In this document: positions 26,101 to 39,865 of the stretch, one piece after another
Layout of the letters: every line of letters begins with the position of its first letter
Numbering within the stretch: the first letter of the stretch is position 1
Assembly (NCBI GenBank): GCA_014706295.1
Contig: JACSVZ010000004.1
Coordinates: forward strand, 93,721,333-93,785,332
DNA from: Lycocorax pyrrhopterus obiensis
Taxonomy: Eukaryota > Chordata > Aves > Passeriformes > Paradisaeidae
Reading direction: 5' to 3'
DNA length: 64,000 bases
Program-made: the position numbers and the translations under genes
The notes under the pieces: model-generated
What the model saw: the letters and a program-made list of their open reading frames with translations, nothing else
What the model was told of the DNA's origin: nothing
Database searches by the model: none

Positions 26101-28994
26101 TTAATGTTTGCAGTTTTTAATCTGAATCTTTGGACTGTAATTAAGGCAATGGTTTTTAATGTAGCCTCGTCTTTCACCATTATATTATCTGTATTTGAAA
26201 TGCTGGCATGTGGTTATTATTGAAGCTGAGAATGGGTTAGAACTGAACCAGAAGTTTCATTTTGAAAGTCCAGTGCATTGTAGAGCCTAGGAATGAAAGA
26301 GATGTGTTCAGTTGATTGAAAGCATTAACAGGAAACTATCCGTCCTGAGGGGCTGGAGATATTTTGAAGCAGAAACTTGACAGAAAAGATTAGAGGTAAT
26401 TGTTTTCTTTATTCTCACAAAATTCAGTGCGAAAGTTTCTCATTTAACAGCTTGCCAATGACACAAAACATATTGGACAGCAATTTCATATGAACTTGGA
26501 GACCTATTAACAAAAGGTAGGGATAGAAAGCTGGAATGTTTTTCACATTACAAGTGATAAATGGATGTATTCCTCAGAGCCATCAAGAAGGTCACATTCT
26601 AATAAGATTAAATTAGTGAAGGGAGACAATAAGCATATAAGTCACCAGTTGCCTAGTTAAACAGAAGATACTGGTATACAGAAAAAGTAGGGAAACCAGA
26701 GATATTTTAATTTATTACACTGAATTCAATAAATGGTCAAATAATCTCAAGAATGGTAAAACCAGTAAAGTGTAACATACAAGAGGTCTTGTTCGGTGAT
26801 GTGTATTTTGTTTTAACTCAGTTCGAATATGGGGTATTTTGTGACTGATAACCCTGTCAGTTTGAGATTAGGGACAGATTTATCACTGCACACTTATAAC
26901 AAGATGTCTTGCTCAGTCACAGGCAAAACAAACAGTATAGATTAGGGCTGACCAAAATGCTGCTGAAGAAAAAAAAGACAAAACCACAACAACCACCAAA
27001 CCTGTCAGTCTTGAACAATTTTTTGTTATTCTGGAAAATCATAAAGTGCGAGAGTAAACAATTTACTGCCAATTTTTAGTTGAACCTCTGAGAAAAGACT
27101 TTTTGCCTGACCTGTACTCCACTGAATGTATGCAGCAGTATCAATCCTTCTGCCTCACTCATATCTATAAGGGTAAATTCAGACTTCTAGGGTCATCAAT
27201 CCTAAGTATCTTTCAAAGAACACGAGATATTAGCACTGAAATTTGATAGAGAAAGTCAGTGCTGAAATATCACAAATATACAGCTTTCTGTCATTGAAAA
27301 GGCAGTAATAAGAAAGCACTGCTGAGTATAAGAATGTTTGGCTAAATTACTTTAATACCTGGTCTACCATTCCTCACTAATTTGCACAAACAAAAAAAAA
27401 AACCTCTTTGCTTAAAGCATTTTTACATCATTCTCTTAGCAAGAATGCAGAAGAGAATTTTCTATGCTTGACTCTATTGCTTGCTACTTTGGCTAGATGT
27501 AGACACATCTTCATTGAACTTTTTGGGAACCATTATTACTGTGAGTAGTTATATGTCCAACTTTAGGTTTCACCCCATTTGCTTTTGAAAGATGTTTATG
27601 ATTTGAGGAAAATAGAACTCTTTATCCTTTATATTAATGTAGTTGATATTCATAATTTATGTTAATCTACCCTCAAAAGTAATGACCTTTTCAGTAATCT
27701 ACATGACTATGTTTCCCTTTAATTATGGGAACTTCTAGGAAATCAATCAGTTCTGAAAACTAAAAGCTCTTCCAGCTTAAAAGAAGCTTTTTTCATTAGA
27801 CTGCTCTTTACATGTTTAGTTTTATTTTGTGTGGTGAAATGAATGGAGATTGTTAACCAGGCTGCCAAGACAGATGCTATGTGGTGAACCATGTTACAGA
27901 AAAGTAGTCGGATTATAACTGTCTTGTAATTTTTTAATGTTCTTGCCCTGTAAAGTTTACTATCCTATTAAATCTGTAGGTTACTCTTTGTTAGGAGGCT
28001 TTCATAAGATTTCCTAAATAGATGGCTGGTGGAACAATTCATCATATAAAACAATACATCTCAGAAATTCATGGTTATAATTTATTTTGTAGGGGCAGGG
28101 AATCATGAGACATATTTCTTATTTCTAAATTCAAATTAATAGACATGCCTTCCTAAATTATGTTTTTCAATTTCAAAAGCAAAATCAATATACTTAAAAT
28201 TATTTGAAATAAATTTTATCCATTGCATAGTGACTCAGGCTTTTTACTCATCCCTTTTAAACATCCTGTCAATAAATCATGCTGGGTAGATAGAGAGTGA
28301 TTTACATTAAACAATAATGATGGAAATATATACACCAGGAAAATGCAATTATCTGCACCAAAACCCCCAAATCAATTTCTTTACAATTATGATTGTTAGC
28401 CTCATTTTCTGTGGAAACAAAGTGTATGGGATTGTACTGTCTCCACATCTGTCCCTTTGCCTCTGCTTCCTTTCTCAATGGCTAATTTCAAGCAAATGGG
28501 ATGGTATGGTTCAGAGACAATAAATTCCTACAAATTTTGATGGTCAAAGAGAAAACCTGTCTGTGAGACTCTAATACTGACTGAAAGAATGCAGCAGGAT
28601 CTTGGATTTACTTGACATCAGAAAGAAATATTGCAAATCCTATACTGGGAAAGCTTCAGTTGGACTTGACTCTTTCATTATGTGTCAACACATTCATGCC
28701 TCCATTAAATTTTGTCTTTGACATAGATTCTTTGTTGTATAATGTGTTCATGCCTCAGATTTTGTGTACTTCCACTGAACAGCCAGTTGATTGTGAGACA
28801 GAGCTCATTGTAGACCAGGGCTTGGGAGGTTTAGTGCCTGCAGGAAGTGTTCTTCTCTCGTGCAATGCTATGGTATAATGCAGTACAGCCTCAATGTGCT
28901 AATTGCTTTGTGGGTAGACCTTCAACCTGCAGTGAGCCTTTGTAGGTTCTTGTTGACACTCATAGTGATTGTCCTCTTTTTGCACTCCCATGAA
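23106..28994. other. Long unique stretch, nothing recognised
   Basis: Nearly 6 kb with no identifiable mobile element. Small features only: a TTTG-rich tract at about 24066-24114, a T-run at about 25027-25040, and A-runs near 25388 and 27391. Open frames are at most about 88 codons; those at 24524-24754 and 28612-28878 show no domains or flanking splice logic. Confidence 0.55.
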
Positions 28995-29422
28995 GGTGAT
29001 CACAGGGCTGGAACACCCCTTGTATGAGGAAAAGCTGAGAGTTGTAATTATTCTGCCTGGACAAGAGGAGGCTCTGGGGAGACTTTATAGCACCCTTCCA
29101 GTACCTAAAGGAGACCTATAAGAAAAATGGAGACAGAGTTTTTTGTCCCGTTGTGACAGGACAAAGAGTAATAGTTTAAATTAAAGGATGGTTGATTTAG
29201 ATTAGATGTGAGGAGGGGGTTTCTTACATGAGGGTGATGAGACACTGGCACAGGCAGCCCAGAGAGGTGGTAGATGCCCCATCCCTGGAAACATTTCCGA
29301 TGAGGGTGGACAGGGCTCTAAGCCAACAGATTTGGTTGAAGACGTCCCTGCCCATTCCAGGCCCCTTGGACTAGATGGCCTTTAAAGGCTCCTTCCAACC
29401 CAAGCTATTCTAGGATTCTATG
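28995..29422 (+). mobile_element. CR1 LINE 3' ~430 bp
   Basis: Sense-strand CR1 end. It begins with the ORF2 block around 'gggctggaacaccccttgta', continues through 'ctgcctggacaagaggaggc' and 'ccttccagtacctaaaggag', then the C-terminal block 'acaggcagcccagagaggtg' and the 3' UTR 'ggactagatggcctttaaag'. It ends with a decayed tail (CTATTCTAGGATTCTATG) at 29405-29422. Frame breaks are frequent. It is 5'-truncated, as usual. Confidence 0.92.
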
Positions 29423-32400
29423 TTTGTGCTTTTCCCCTCCTTAGGGTATTTCATACTAAGATATAGGGGCTTCTATCTCTAATCCTGGGATTGCTATGCG
29501 CTGCTCTAGTCTGGCAGGAGCATTAATTGAACCAGGGCTTTTGAACTGTGCCGAACAAACCTTGGTGGTTTCAATAGAAGTAGTCACCACAGCTGATAGC
29601 AGAGTCACGAAGCTTTCAGTTGAATCCTAAGTCTCTGAAGAATATTTGGGCACTAACTACCTCGTATATGCCTTAATTTGTTTACAAATTCAAGGAGCCA
29701 TCCTAACCTCCTTCCTCTTGTGATATATGCTTATGCCGCATTTATGTATTTGTTACTGTTTAAACAATAAAGACTTTATTTCTACCACCAGAAACACCAG
29801 GATCCTGGGAAGTGATCATAAAAAATGTTACAACAAACAAACTGTTGTTAAGTAAAGTGTTTATGTTAGGTAAAGAATAGAGCTCATTTCAGCTGTATAT
29901 TCAAAAAGCGAAAGACATTGCCATCATAATTTTAATTGTGATTTTATTTACATTTTGGGACTGCCTGGAAGCCTCCATCAGTGTCAGTGTGCCATTATGC
30001 TATGTGAAAAACAAAGCAAAGGCACAGTCCTTATTCCAGCAAGCTAATGATTTGCGAAACTGCAGAATACCAGGACATTTTTATGTGTGCTTATGTCTGA
30101 ATTAATATTATCTAACCCCTAATGTTTCTTTTTCCACTTTATGGGTTGTATCATCCATTGTTATTTTAGCAGGGTGTAGAACATTGACATGATACATTTG
30201 CCATTATTGAGATAAAGAATGAAATTATTGGAAGCACTTTTGCAATAAATAATTTTATTTTGTCAAAACTTGACAGGCAATGCTCTTTTTCTTCTTTTTC
30301 TCTCTGATGACTGGATGTGATGACTAAAGCTATTATAATCCATAGGTAAACAGAGGGGAGGAAATTATAAAAATAGTATATTTGTGACTGGAGAGCTTAA
30401 AAACAGTAGCCATAAACAAAGTCATTAATTCACTTTACAAGAAATGCATGCATATGTCATTCTGTTAGGAAAGATACTTTTATTGCTCTCACTGAAGTAA
30501 TAAATCATGGCAAAAAGTGTTATGAAAATACAGCCCTGCACAGTGGGAAAAAAAAAATCATTGCTACATCTGATGACTAAAGAGAGAAAAATATGTGAGC
30601 ATCATACAGAATTCTTCCTGGGTGCTGAGGAAGAACTGGAAGAAGTGGGAGCTCAGCCCACATGTAAGATATATCTCTGGGGCTCCTGGATTACCTTGCT
30701 CAGCCTGTACTCCTTTTCGCATCTCTAGCTCAGCCAGCAGTTCACTCTTGAGCAGCTCCTGTTGAAGATATTGTTCTGGCAGGGTGTCTCAGCTTCTGCC
30801 TCTTCTTGTTGGTTCATTGTTCATTGACAGGAGGTGGAGAGGAAAAAATGCGTGTAGAAGGGCAGGATATAAAAAACAGAGAACTTTTAAAATACTGCAG
30901 GGCAATTTCTTGTACCTGAGATCTGTGGTGTCGCAGTGATCTGCCTTGCACATTCCAGAAGTGGGCAGGGAATAAGTCAATACTACTAATGCAGACGGCT
31001 AAAAAAAAGAAATATTTCAGGCTGGCCCAGCGGAAAATGGAATAATTGCAACCACTGATCAAGTGATACGTGTCCCCCCTCTGGCTATATCTGTACCAGT
31101 AGCTTCAACAGTGTAAGGGAATGTACTTGAGCAGTTGAGTTTGATCAGCTGGTAAAGGAGTCACCGACCATGGTTTCAGACTATGTCAGCCAGGACCTGT
31201 TCCTGCATGTAGTGTGGGAATCAGCACAGAACTGTTCCCATTTGGAAGTTTGCATTGAAGGAGAAATTCAAATTGTAACTGCTCAGCAATGGTAATTTGT
31301 GACCAAGGAATGATCTGGTTTTAGAAGCTGTAAATTCAGCTGGGTCATACCATGATTGTCCCAGGCATGGTCCCAGATGCGCTTAATTTTCAAGTGTAAA
31401 TATAATTTGTGTGTCCAGCTTTGTAACTCTAGTTCTTATCTGTTTACCTCAAAAAGGAACAGTTTTATACTTACAGCTCTGGAGGCTCATGACTGCCAGA
31501 GACCTCTAGGTGTGCTCTAAATTATTAATCAAACTAAATGTCTATGAAGACATCAAGTAAGAGATCCTGATATCTGTGATTCAGACCTTTGGATTGGCAA
31601 AAACTTCCTGCCCCATAAGCACACATTTCTTCTACTGAACTTTTAACTAGGAAAGTGTTTCTGTTAGTGCATCCACTCTAAATTCCCAAGCCATCCTGTG
31701 GCTGTCATTAATGCTAATGAACAAAGATCATGCCTCTCTTTTTCTCTTCTTCACTGACCAGAGGTGGCCACTGTGTCCCTGTACATATACAAATGCATGC
31801 TAAGACTCAGTTTTCTGTGTTTCATCTCTGGTATTCACATAAAAATATTTTTAAAGCCAGTATATTTTCCTTAAGCAAATCTTACTTCTATAGAGCTAAG
31901 CAAAGTAAAACTAGCAAAAAGAGAAGAAATATGTGTGAATAAAGAGTTAACAAAAGAATTAGTATTATCTAGTAAATCTATGCTGTATAGTCTCTTTCAG
32001 TGAAAAGATCTAGCTTCAGATCTGGTTTCTGCTCCCTTTTTGTTGTGACATTCAAATTCCCACAGTAACACTTATCAAGTGGCTTGTGTAGCTACATATG
32101 AACTAACACAATGTCCATCTGACACTGAGAATGCCAGTTACAGCTACTTAGGAGAATCCTGCCCTTAGGCTCTCTACCTCCTTGTAGGGCATAATATTGG
32201 TGAAACTGGTCACTTACACGTGTCTTTCAGGTAAGAATTGCTGACAGTTCAAGATGCAAGGTTGGTCATTCCTGACTGATCTATCTGACTGACTTGAACC
32301 TGCTGAGGCTGTCTCTCTGACAACAGCGAAAAGAAAACACACTTTTTCCTGCTGGCAAATGGACCATGAAGAGTGAGATTTTCTGTTTCTGTTCCTTGCC

Positions 32401-32950
32401 ATCTGACCAGTGCAGTTGGCTGGAGACATGATGGAATAAATTTTCTAATAAGGAGGAAGATGAGAATGTATTCTCTCTGCAGGTGATTAAAGCCTGTACT
32501 TGGATGGTTCCTGTTGATGCTGCTCACTCTTGACAGTTAACAAGTGACTCTCCCAAGTGGTTTTCCCCACTTTTTAATAGAAGCTGCTGCTGTTATTGCT
32601 GTGGTTGAGGACTAAGCAATGGGTGCCTCCCAGCACTGCAGTCCCCAGATGCCATCCTTTCATTCGTGCTCTGAACTGGCAGTTACAAGCTTTTGTTCAC
32701 AATCTGTTTCATTTAGCTGTAGAGCTGGATAGTAAGTGAAAGGGTGAGTTTTGACTTCTAACTGAAGCTAAACCTGCCAACCACCATAGGCTGTCATCGT
32801 CAGTTTGTTCCCTGGCCTCTGCTTGGTGTGAAGTAGTATTCTATTTCCTGTCCATCAGGAAAGATCCCCAAACTACATTTAGTTCTTACTATCATAGAAA
32901 TTTGTAGGAAGCCTGCATCAGAAAATGTTAATTTAGAGAGAAGGAAGCAC
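29423..32950. other. Unique sequence, nothing recognised
   Basis: No repeat family recognised. Overlapping small frames near 30507-31062 and 32214-32527 lack domains. Composition is somewhat less AT-rich around 30600-31500, but no CpG cluster or promoter-like sequence is present. Confidence 0.5.
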
Positions 32951-32988
32951 AAAGTAAAAATTTTACAATTTTACAAAATTTTTACTTT
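32951..32988. repeat. Perfect 14-bp inverted repeat (hairpin)
   Basis: The left arm AAAGTAAAAATTTT (32951-32964) and right arm AAAATTTTTACTTT (32975-32988) are exact reverse complements around a 10-base loop. The arms are AT-rich, so a transcript hairpin would be weak. No miRNA-like length (about 22 bp stem), no terminal repeats of a known DNA transposon and no target duplication are visible. Confidence 0.85.
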
Positions 32989-34966
32989 AAACTGACACTT
33001 AAAAATGAAATGTCAATTTGCATCCTGTCTTGATAAAACTTAATCTTTTTCAGATCTTTGGTTCAAAGAACTTGGGTGATATTAATTGTAAAACTGTTGA
33101 TTTTTGTGTTCATTTAAATAAAACCCTGCAAATTCTTTAGATTTTTAAAAAATTGCTTCAAATTCTTAAAAGAAGACTCATTAAATGCTGGCCTGGAGTA
33201 CAATTTTTCTCATGGCAGAAAGCTCTATGTCTTCACAGACAGTAATTATAGCCAAAACATTTTGTAGTGATCTGAATGACCACTGATGAGTTTATCTGGT
33301 GTAAATGGAGCATTTTGCACAACATCAGTATCATATACAATCATGGTCTGATTTGAAGGCATTATTTTTAGGCATTTTTAGCAATAGCATACAGTCAAAT
33401 TATGAAGGTAATTAGGTACCTCTTGCGCTTAGTCACAGTCATTTTGTATAAACATCGTATCTCAATCTCCCATAACCATGTCTTCTTACATTTTTACAAT
33501 TAGTAGTTTTCCTTTTTTATCTCAAATCTCCAAATTTGTGCACTGAGAGGCATTGATAATGTGTGAAAAGAAACAATCTATTTTCTGCACATCAATATAT
33601 ACAATATTTACGTTATAAGTGATAATCTCCCTCCCTCTGTGTGTGAAATAACATTTCTCAGTCATGGTGCTAAGGGTGTAAATCAAAACAGAGTCAGTCT
33701 AAAAAGTGTGCTTTTCATCCTCAAATATATAAAATATGCATATTAAATTAAAAAGCTTTGGAATTCATGAATTACTGTAGCCTGGGGTTAGTAATAATTT
33801 ATATCCTATGAAATTACTTTGGTAGTTATTCATGGAAGTAACCCAACAGTAAAGCATACATATCACAGTACCATTGCAATACATCCCAGATTATTTAAAA
33901 AGGAAAAACATTTTTTTTTACCTGATATAAATCAATCCAGATGTCTTGATTCCCCCCCAGTAAAGATCAAACTGAGGTTTTCAGTCAGTGTCTAGGATGC
34001 ATTTGGAATACAATATCTAATAACAAAAGCTAAGTGTGTAGGGGAAGCTTGGTGTGCATGATGGGCTCTTTGATTCTTTACATATATAAGGATTCAAATC
34101 AGTCATTTATTTGCACTGGTTTACCACAGTGTTATTTCATCTTTTCAGCTTCTGTAGACATACTGCCTGTTTTATCCAGGAAGGAAAATTCAGGCAGGAG
34201 AGTGAAAGTGAAGGTGCTATGGAAGATTTTATTTTCCCTCCAATAATTTAACTACATAAATCATGAGGAAATTTGCACTGTTGAGTACAGTTGAAACAAG
34301 TTTACACAGGGAAGCTTGGGTGGGTTTATAGAGGAGAGGGTAAATATGGTTCTGCAGTCACAGTCTGGGATGGTCTGCAGTTGAAGCAATGACAATCACT
34401 CTCATAGAGTTACTGTCATGGCCCAGGGATAATCTCGGAGGCTGCTGTAGAAGTACTGCACTGAGAGTTGTTCACTAACAGAAAGATACATTAAATCCTG
34501 GTGAACCTGAAATGTCTGGAAAATAAGAAAACATTTGTGAAATTGTGAAGAAAGTATGTACTTTTCTAGAGGATATTTTAAATTAATAAAAATTTTCTTA
34601 TGCCTTTTGGGGAAATCTGTATGTTAATTCCTGTTAAATTGCCAGCATTAAGAACATAATATTTTGAGGTTAGTTTGTAAAAACCTGTCTTTCAGCCTGC
34701 CTACTTTGCCAGCTGAAGGGCCAATTCTTCTGGATAGTTTCAAGGTGCAGAAAGTCCCATTGAAGGGAGTGTGTTCTTTTGGGTAGACTGGCTTGATTCC
34801 ACCACTCTCATTCTGCCAATACTCTCTCAAGACGTAGAGTTATAGAATTTTTTAGGTTCCTTCCCTCCTCTTCAGTAGCTGGGATAAAATACAATGAGTT
34901 GATTCATTTTACAAAGCTTTGCCATCTTATTCCATGCCTTTTTGAGAGACAGGAGCCAAATTATTT
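32989..34966. other. AT-rich unique sequence, nothing recognised
   Basis: No element or exon recognised. Longest frames are about 60-70 codons without domains. The phrase at 34848-34868 loosely resembles a CR1 3' start but is too short to call. Confidence 0.5.
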
Positions 34967-35033
34967 CTTTGAGTGAGGGTTGGACCAGAGGGCCTTCCGA
35001 ACTTCCTTATGACCCAAATAATTGTGTAACTTT
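34967..35033 (+). mobile_element. Degenerate CR1 3' scrap
   Basis: The segment reads 'gagggttggaccagagggcc' then 'ttccttatgacccaaataat' and 'tgtgtaac'. It follows the CR1 3' UTR in sense orientation (ggttggactagatgacct...ttccaacccaaataattctgtga). Only about 65 bp can be followed, with several small deletions. Confidence 0.6.
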
Positions 35034-38000
35034 CTGCTTTGTGAAATGGATTTCAAGAAGTAGTGTGCTTGTAACCTGTGAGTATGGTCATTGCTCGCGG
35101 CCATGCCAGCATGCTAACTTCATCTCTGCTGTTAATCAGTGCACATGGCTGATACAGTCCCCTCACGGACTGTGCAGCAGTGTAGGCTGGACTCATTTAC
35201 ACCAGCACTGAAAGACGGAATTGCTAATGTTAATGAGCAGTTATGAATTGCCACAGTCAGAGCATATGCACAAGAAGACATGACAGGGTCAATACTGTAC
35301 TCCCAACTGTCCAGCAACCATTTTAAATTTTGATATAGAATGATTCAGTGGCCTAAGAATTTTTCAGTGGTCTAGAAAATGAACTAAAATACAAATAATC
35401 TCACAAGTTAGGCTGTTCTTAAACAGCTTGGAAACTTGTTTGTGAAGTTGTTTATATGACATACGGATAATATGTACTATGGCCCTTATGCCATTTTAAA
35501 AAACTCACCACACTCTTTTGGAGCACCTTATCTCAGATATGATGTCTTGATCTGAATATGGCAGTAGGAATTGTGTCTAGCTGACAATCTTTGGTTTTTA
35601 AAAAGAGTGCCACAGAGAAAAATGGGTCTGTTTTTTGATACATTTTAAGAGTTTTTACATATAATGATCAAAGCTCTTCAAAACTGTTCTTAAAAATTGA
35701 ATACAATATTAATTTTTAATTATTCTTTTAGAATTAACAGTTAGAATTTTTCTTACTTTTAAAATTATTTTCTTTGATTTCTTAAAATTCAGATTGTTTA
35801 AGAATGAAAATGATTGTTACAGAAGTTGCAATGACAATTATTTTTCAAGGATTGATATTATCCCAACTTTTTTTCTGTGAAAATATTTTGCTTTAAAAAC
35901 TTCATAAACAAAAGAATTATCTAGCTTAATGAAGGTCAAGGGAGTTTAATTTTTATTTCATTATTACTGATATCAGTTGTTACAGATGTCTTTCATCTAT
36001 CTGAATCCATTACTCTGCCCCCAAATTTTCTAGACATGTCTTTGAGCCTAACCTGAGAAAAATATCCCTGATGCAGGACTGATGTATGAAAAATACCCAA
36101 ATACAACAAAAATGTCTTTGACTCAGGACATTTCCAAGTCTTTTTAGACTCTGGAAAAAGACCTGAGAGCCCTTTTCCCATTGTGGAAGTCATTTAGTGC
36201 CTTCAACACTGAGATTTTAGTCAGGATTTCCACAGTGTTTGACTTAATATTCCATGCCAGGATATTCTACTAGTTATGCACTTCGAAACTCAAATTAAAT
36301 AAATAACCAGAGAAGAAAAAAAACCTGTCACAAATCCATGAAGAAATGCTTGGAAGAGGATAAGGATCAATTATTCCCATTAGTAAATGAAGGTTGAAGA
36401 AGAATTGCTTTAAAACTACAGAGAAAATATGTAGGATAAATATTATGTAAGACATTGATAGAAATTAAATCTAACAAGCAATTTAATGAGGATGGGGGAG
36501 ATGGGCACGGTTAGGGATCTTCTTTTTGGAATGGTTAGTTTAATTATCACTGACAGTATGGAGGAAATGAACATATTAATGACCAACCAAGGGTTTATTC
36601 TATTTCAAATTATTCTAGAAATTCTCTTGTGGTTATATCAAGTGTGTATAAACCTCTCTCTCTTGAGATCAAAATAAAGTCGGTGATGAGTAATCTTTTC
36701 ATTTCTCAAGAAGCTTTTAGGGACGGGAAAGGTATGAGCCAGAGGTTGTGTACATTTTTTCACCAAGACTTAACCTGGATGAACGGCATGCGTCTCTGAG
36801 GAGCAGCAGTCTGCCTGCTAGTCCTCAAAACTAACATAAATAATGTACGAATAGCAGTCCATTTGATCTTTTCCATGCTCTGTGACTATACATTATCACT
36901 AACAAATTTCACATACTGTCATAGATCCAGAGCTGCATTTTGTGCAGCTTTTGATAGATAGCCACTCATATTTTCTTCCACAGAGTGTGCTGAATGTGCT
37001 TCCTATCCAACTTCCATCACAGACTTCTTTGTTGCACACGCAAGTGCCCCTGTTTGACCAGGGAACTGACTAATGGTGTCTAAAAATAACTGGACTACTG
37101 TTCCCATTAATTTACAATACATACCTTAGAAAGCATCCTGTCTGCTAGAAAGCAGAAGCCAAACTAAAAGTCTAAGCAGAACTTATCTTTATGCATACTT
37201 GTTTAATGAGAAAATACCAGTCCTTGCTGGAGCTAAAGCTTAGATTATGCAATGGAAAGACAGATTGGGCCATTCTGCATTTTTTTTGCAGAGTCACACA
37301 GTTTGAAGGATATGAAGAAAAATATATGGGACAATATCTGCCTGAATCAGAGCCTCAAAACTGCATTTTTCATGCAGATTATGTTCAGGATTCTACTGTG
37401 TCCCACTGTGTGAATTTATTCACGTCTTACTGCCATTTATTGCACTAGAGTTTGCAAATGCGTAATCTCCTACCTTTCCTTTTGGTGAGCAAGGAAACAA
37501 GGAAAGGATTAGCTGAAGGAATGTAGGCAAAAGTATTCTGATGATTCTTATCCAAAGCCTCAGTTTTCACTCTTGGAAAAGTTGGTTCCTAGCTTCCATA
37601 ATTATGAAGCAAGTCTTCAAAGTGATAGCTGAGCATCAATTATGAAATCACACATTCTGCTTTTGCAGAGAGGCCGATACCTTACCTCCAATTTGCAAAT
37701 GATTGCATTTGTATATATGTGTATACCAATACTGGGAATGAGCAGGTCACCTCATCTACTAAGGTGCTTAACTAGGTTTCTTTATGTGCTTAGTTGTTTT
37801 CTCTCTGGAAAGATCATCCCTGTCCCAGAAGGGGTGTCAGGTGGTCAGTGGATGGCATCTATGATACTTTAACAAAATATGATTAGCCTAGTCAAACTTA
37901 AGTTTAGATTGGTGGAAAACAGGAAGATTACTTTTTTTTTTTTTAATATATTTTAAGGCTTGTGAGGCTGTCAACAGGCTTTGTGTATGCATCTAAGGAC

Positions 38001-39034
38001 TTTGTAAGAACTATTTTGGATAATGAAGATGGCTATAAATCAGTCCCTATTATTCATGAAAACCTCAGGCAAGTCGTTTAGCCTTTGAGGAGAGAGGCCT
38101 GGGAAGCATGGGAAATCTGTTTTTTGTCAGTATGAAGAAAAATCTGGTTTTTGTATGAAACCTGTGAGATCTGAGCACATATTGTCCTAGATGTTGCAAG
38201 GAAAATTTTGGGAATAAACTCCTGATTTAGTTATTAAAGACAAGTGACTAATCAAAGTGAGTTCTGCAGCTTATTTTCCATGGAAATCCACAAATTATGT
38301 TTGCCCACATATGCATATATATGGCTAGAGCAGATAATAGGCAAAAAAACCTGCCCTAAAAATGTCTTGTGAATTACGTGGCAAATTTCTTTTTCTTCAC
38401 TGATCCTATATCCAAACCCAGCTATATTACCAGTGCTGATGCATTATGACACCTTACAGAAACAGATTTAGATGTATATAGAGGTAGATACTTTGATTTG
38501 GATTGTCTCTCAGAAATAGGCCACTTAATGTATTTTTCAGTGGGAGGTCTTGTAAACTGTCTCTTAGTCACTTGCTAATTTTCTCACAATGTTATAATAA
38601 TAAAAATAATAATTATTTAGTACACAGCACATTTCATTTCCAAAGTGCTTTTGCAGTACTAATTAATCCTCACTGTGAGGTTTAATGGTGCATACCAGAG
38701 AATTATATCCTGGCTGAATGCCAATTGCCAATCAACTGACAAGATTCTAATTTCAGAAGATCTCCTAAGAGGAAAAAGGCATAATTTAAATTAGCCTGGA
38801 CAGCAGTGGCAGTTTTTATGGAGAGAATTCATGGGTCTTTGGAGTGCTGTGAATGTCTAGATGCTTGGTTTGAGGGTGAAATTACAAAATTCCAAAGAGA
38901 TAACAACTTCAATTTCAAAAACAATTATACTAAGATCAGCTAAAGCTACTTAAAAAAAAAATTAAAAATATGTGTTTAGAAGGGTTTCTTGATTATTTAG
39001 GGATCATTAATACCCAGATCCATCATTAGATGAA
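35034..39034. other. AT-rich unique sequence, nothing recognised
   Basis: Four kilobases without a recognised element apart from a T-run at about 37932-37945. Open frames are up to about 85 codons (37191-37448) without domains. An AT-rich patch with short repeats at about 35690-35800 is not diagnostic. Confidence 0.5.
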
Positions 39035-39362
39035 AATCATAGAATCATAGAATACTAGGTTAGAAAGGACCTCAAGGATCTTCTGGCCCAACTTTTCCTG
39101 GTAAAAGCACAGTCTAGATAAGATGGCCCAGGACCCTGTCCAGCTGAATTTTGAGAGTGTCCTGTGTTGAGGAATCCACCACTTTTCTGGGAGGAGTATT
39201 CCAATGGATGAGTTTTCTCATTGTGGGAAATTTTCTTGTGTTCAAATGGAATCTCCCCAGGATTAACTTGCACCCATTACCCCTTATCTTTTCCATGGGA
39301 TCCCTTGTAAAAAAGGAAGTCTCTGACTTCTTTATAGCTATTCTTTTAATATTGGATTATTC
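39035..39362 (-). mobile_element. CR1 LINE 3' ~330 bp
   Basis: The tail complement (AATCATAGAATCATAGAATA) at 39035-39054 starts the element, followed by 'aggttagaaaggacctcaag' and the 3' UTR. The ORF2 end region then follows, with phrases such as 'tgaggaatccaccacttttc' and 'cccttgtaaaaaaggaagtc'. The block after 39325 ('ctttatagctattcttttaa') still matches. It is 5'-truncated with frame breaks. Confidence 0.9.
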
Positions 39363-39865
39363 ACTCTATGTCACTTGCTGGAAAACATAGGTACAAGGAT
39401 TCAGTTATATGGTCCAAACCACAGTTGTAGTAGGGCAATTTGCTCCACATAATATTTTCTTTTCTTGCAAAGCTAGCACAAATATTTTCTACCCTCTGCT
39501 AGTGCCCGCACAGCACAACGGTTCATTGTAATAACCTGGGTCTGTAAAAATACCACAACAAATTGTCTTTCTTTCCCCTTCCTGATATCTAAAACAGTGA
39601 AAAAATTAAAAATTTTTAGCTTTGTTTGCTGTCCTACTAAACTAGCGGCAGCTGAGAGTGAATCATGAGGATGGTGGGGATGTTGTGAATAACTTTTCTG
39701 CTTGAGAAAAGAACATGGATGCATATCCTAAATGTGAGGTTATAGACCAAAGATAGGAGAATTTCTGACTTCTGGGCCTGTGTTGAATGCTCTGTTTTCA
39801 AGACCTATTGTGCATCGGGCTTGCTCAGGTATTCCTTGTTGGTGCGGATTGCTGGTATGTTGTCA
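39363..39865. other. Short spacer, nothing recognised
   Basis: About 500 bp of unassigned sequence between a CR1 and a probable LTR. A minus-strand frame of 83 codons (39473-39724) has no domain. Confidence 0.45.

Noticed and set aside
32951..32988. microRNA precursor
   Set aside because: The stem is only 14 bp and almost all A-T, too short and weak for a miRNA hairpin.
34848..34868. Phrase resembling the start of a minus-strand CR1 end
   Set aside because: Only about 20 bases fit and no 3' UTR follows, so it is not distinguishable from chance.
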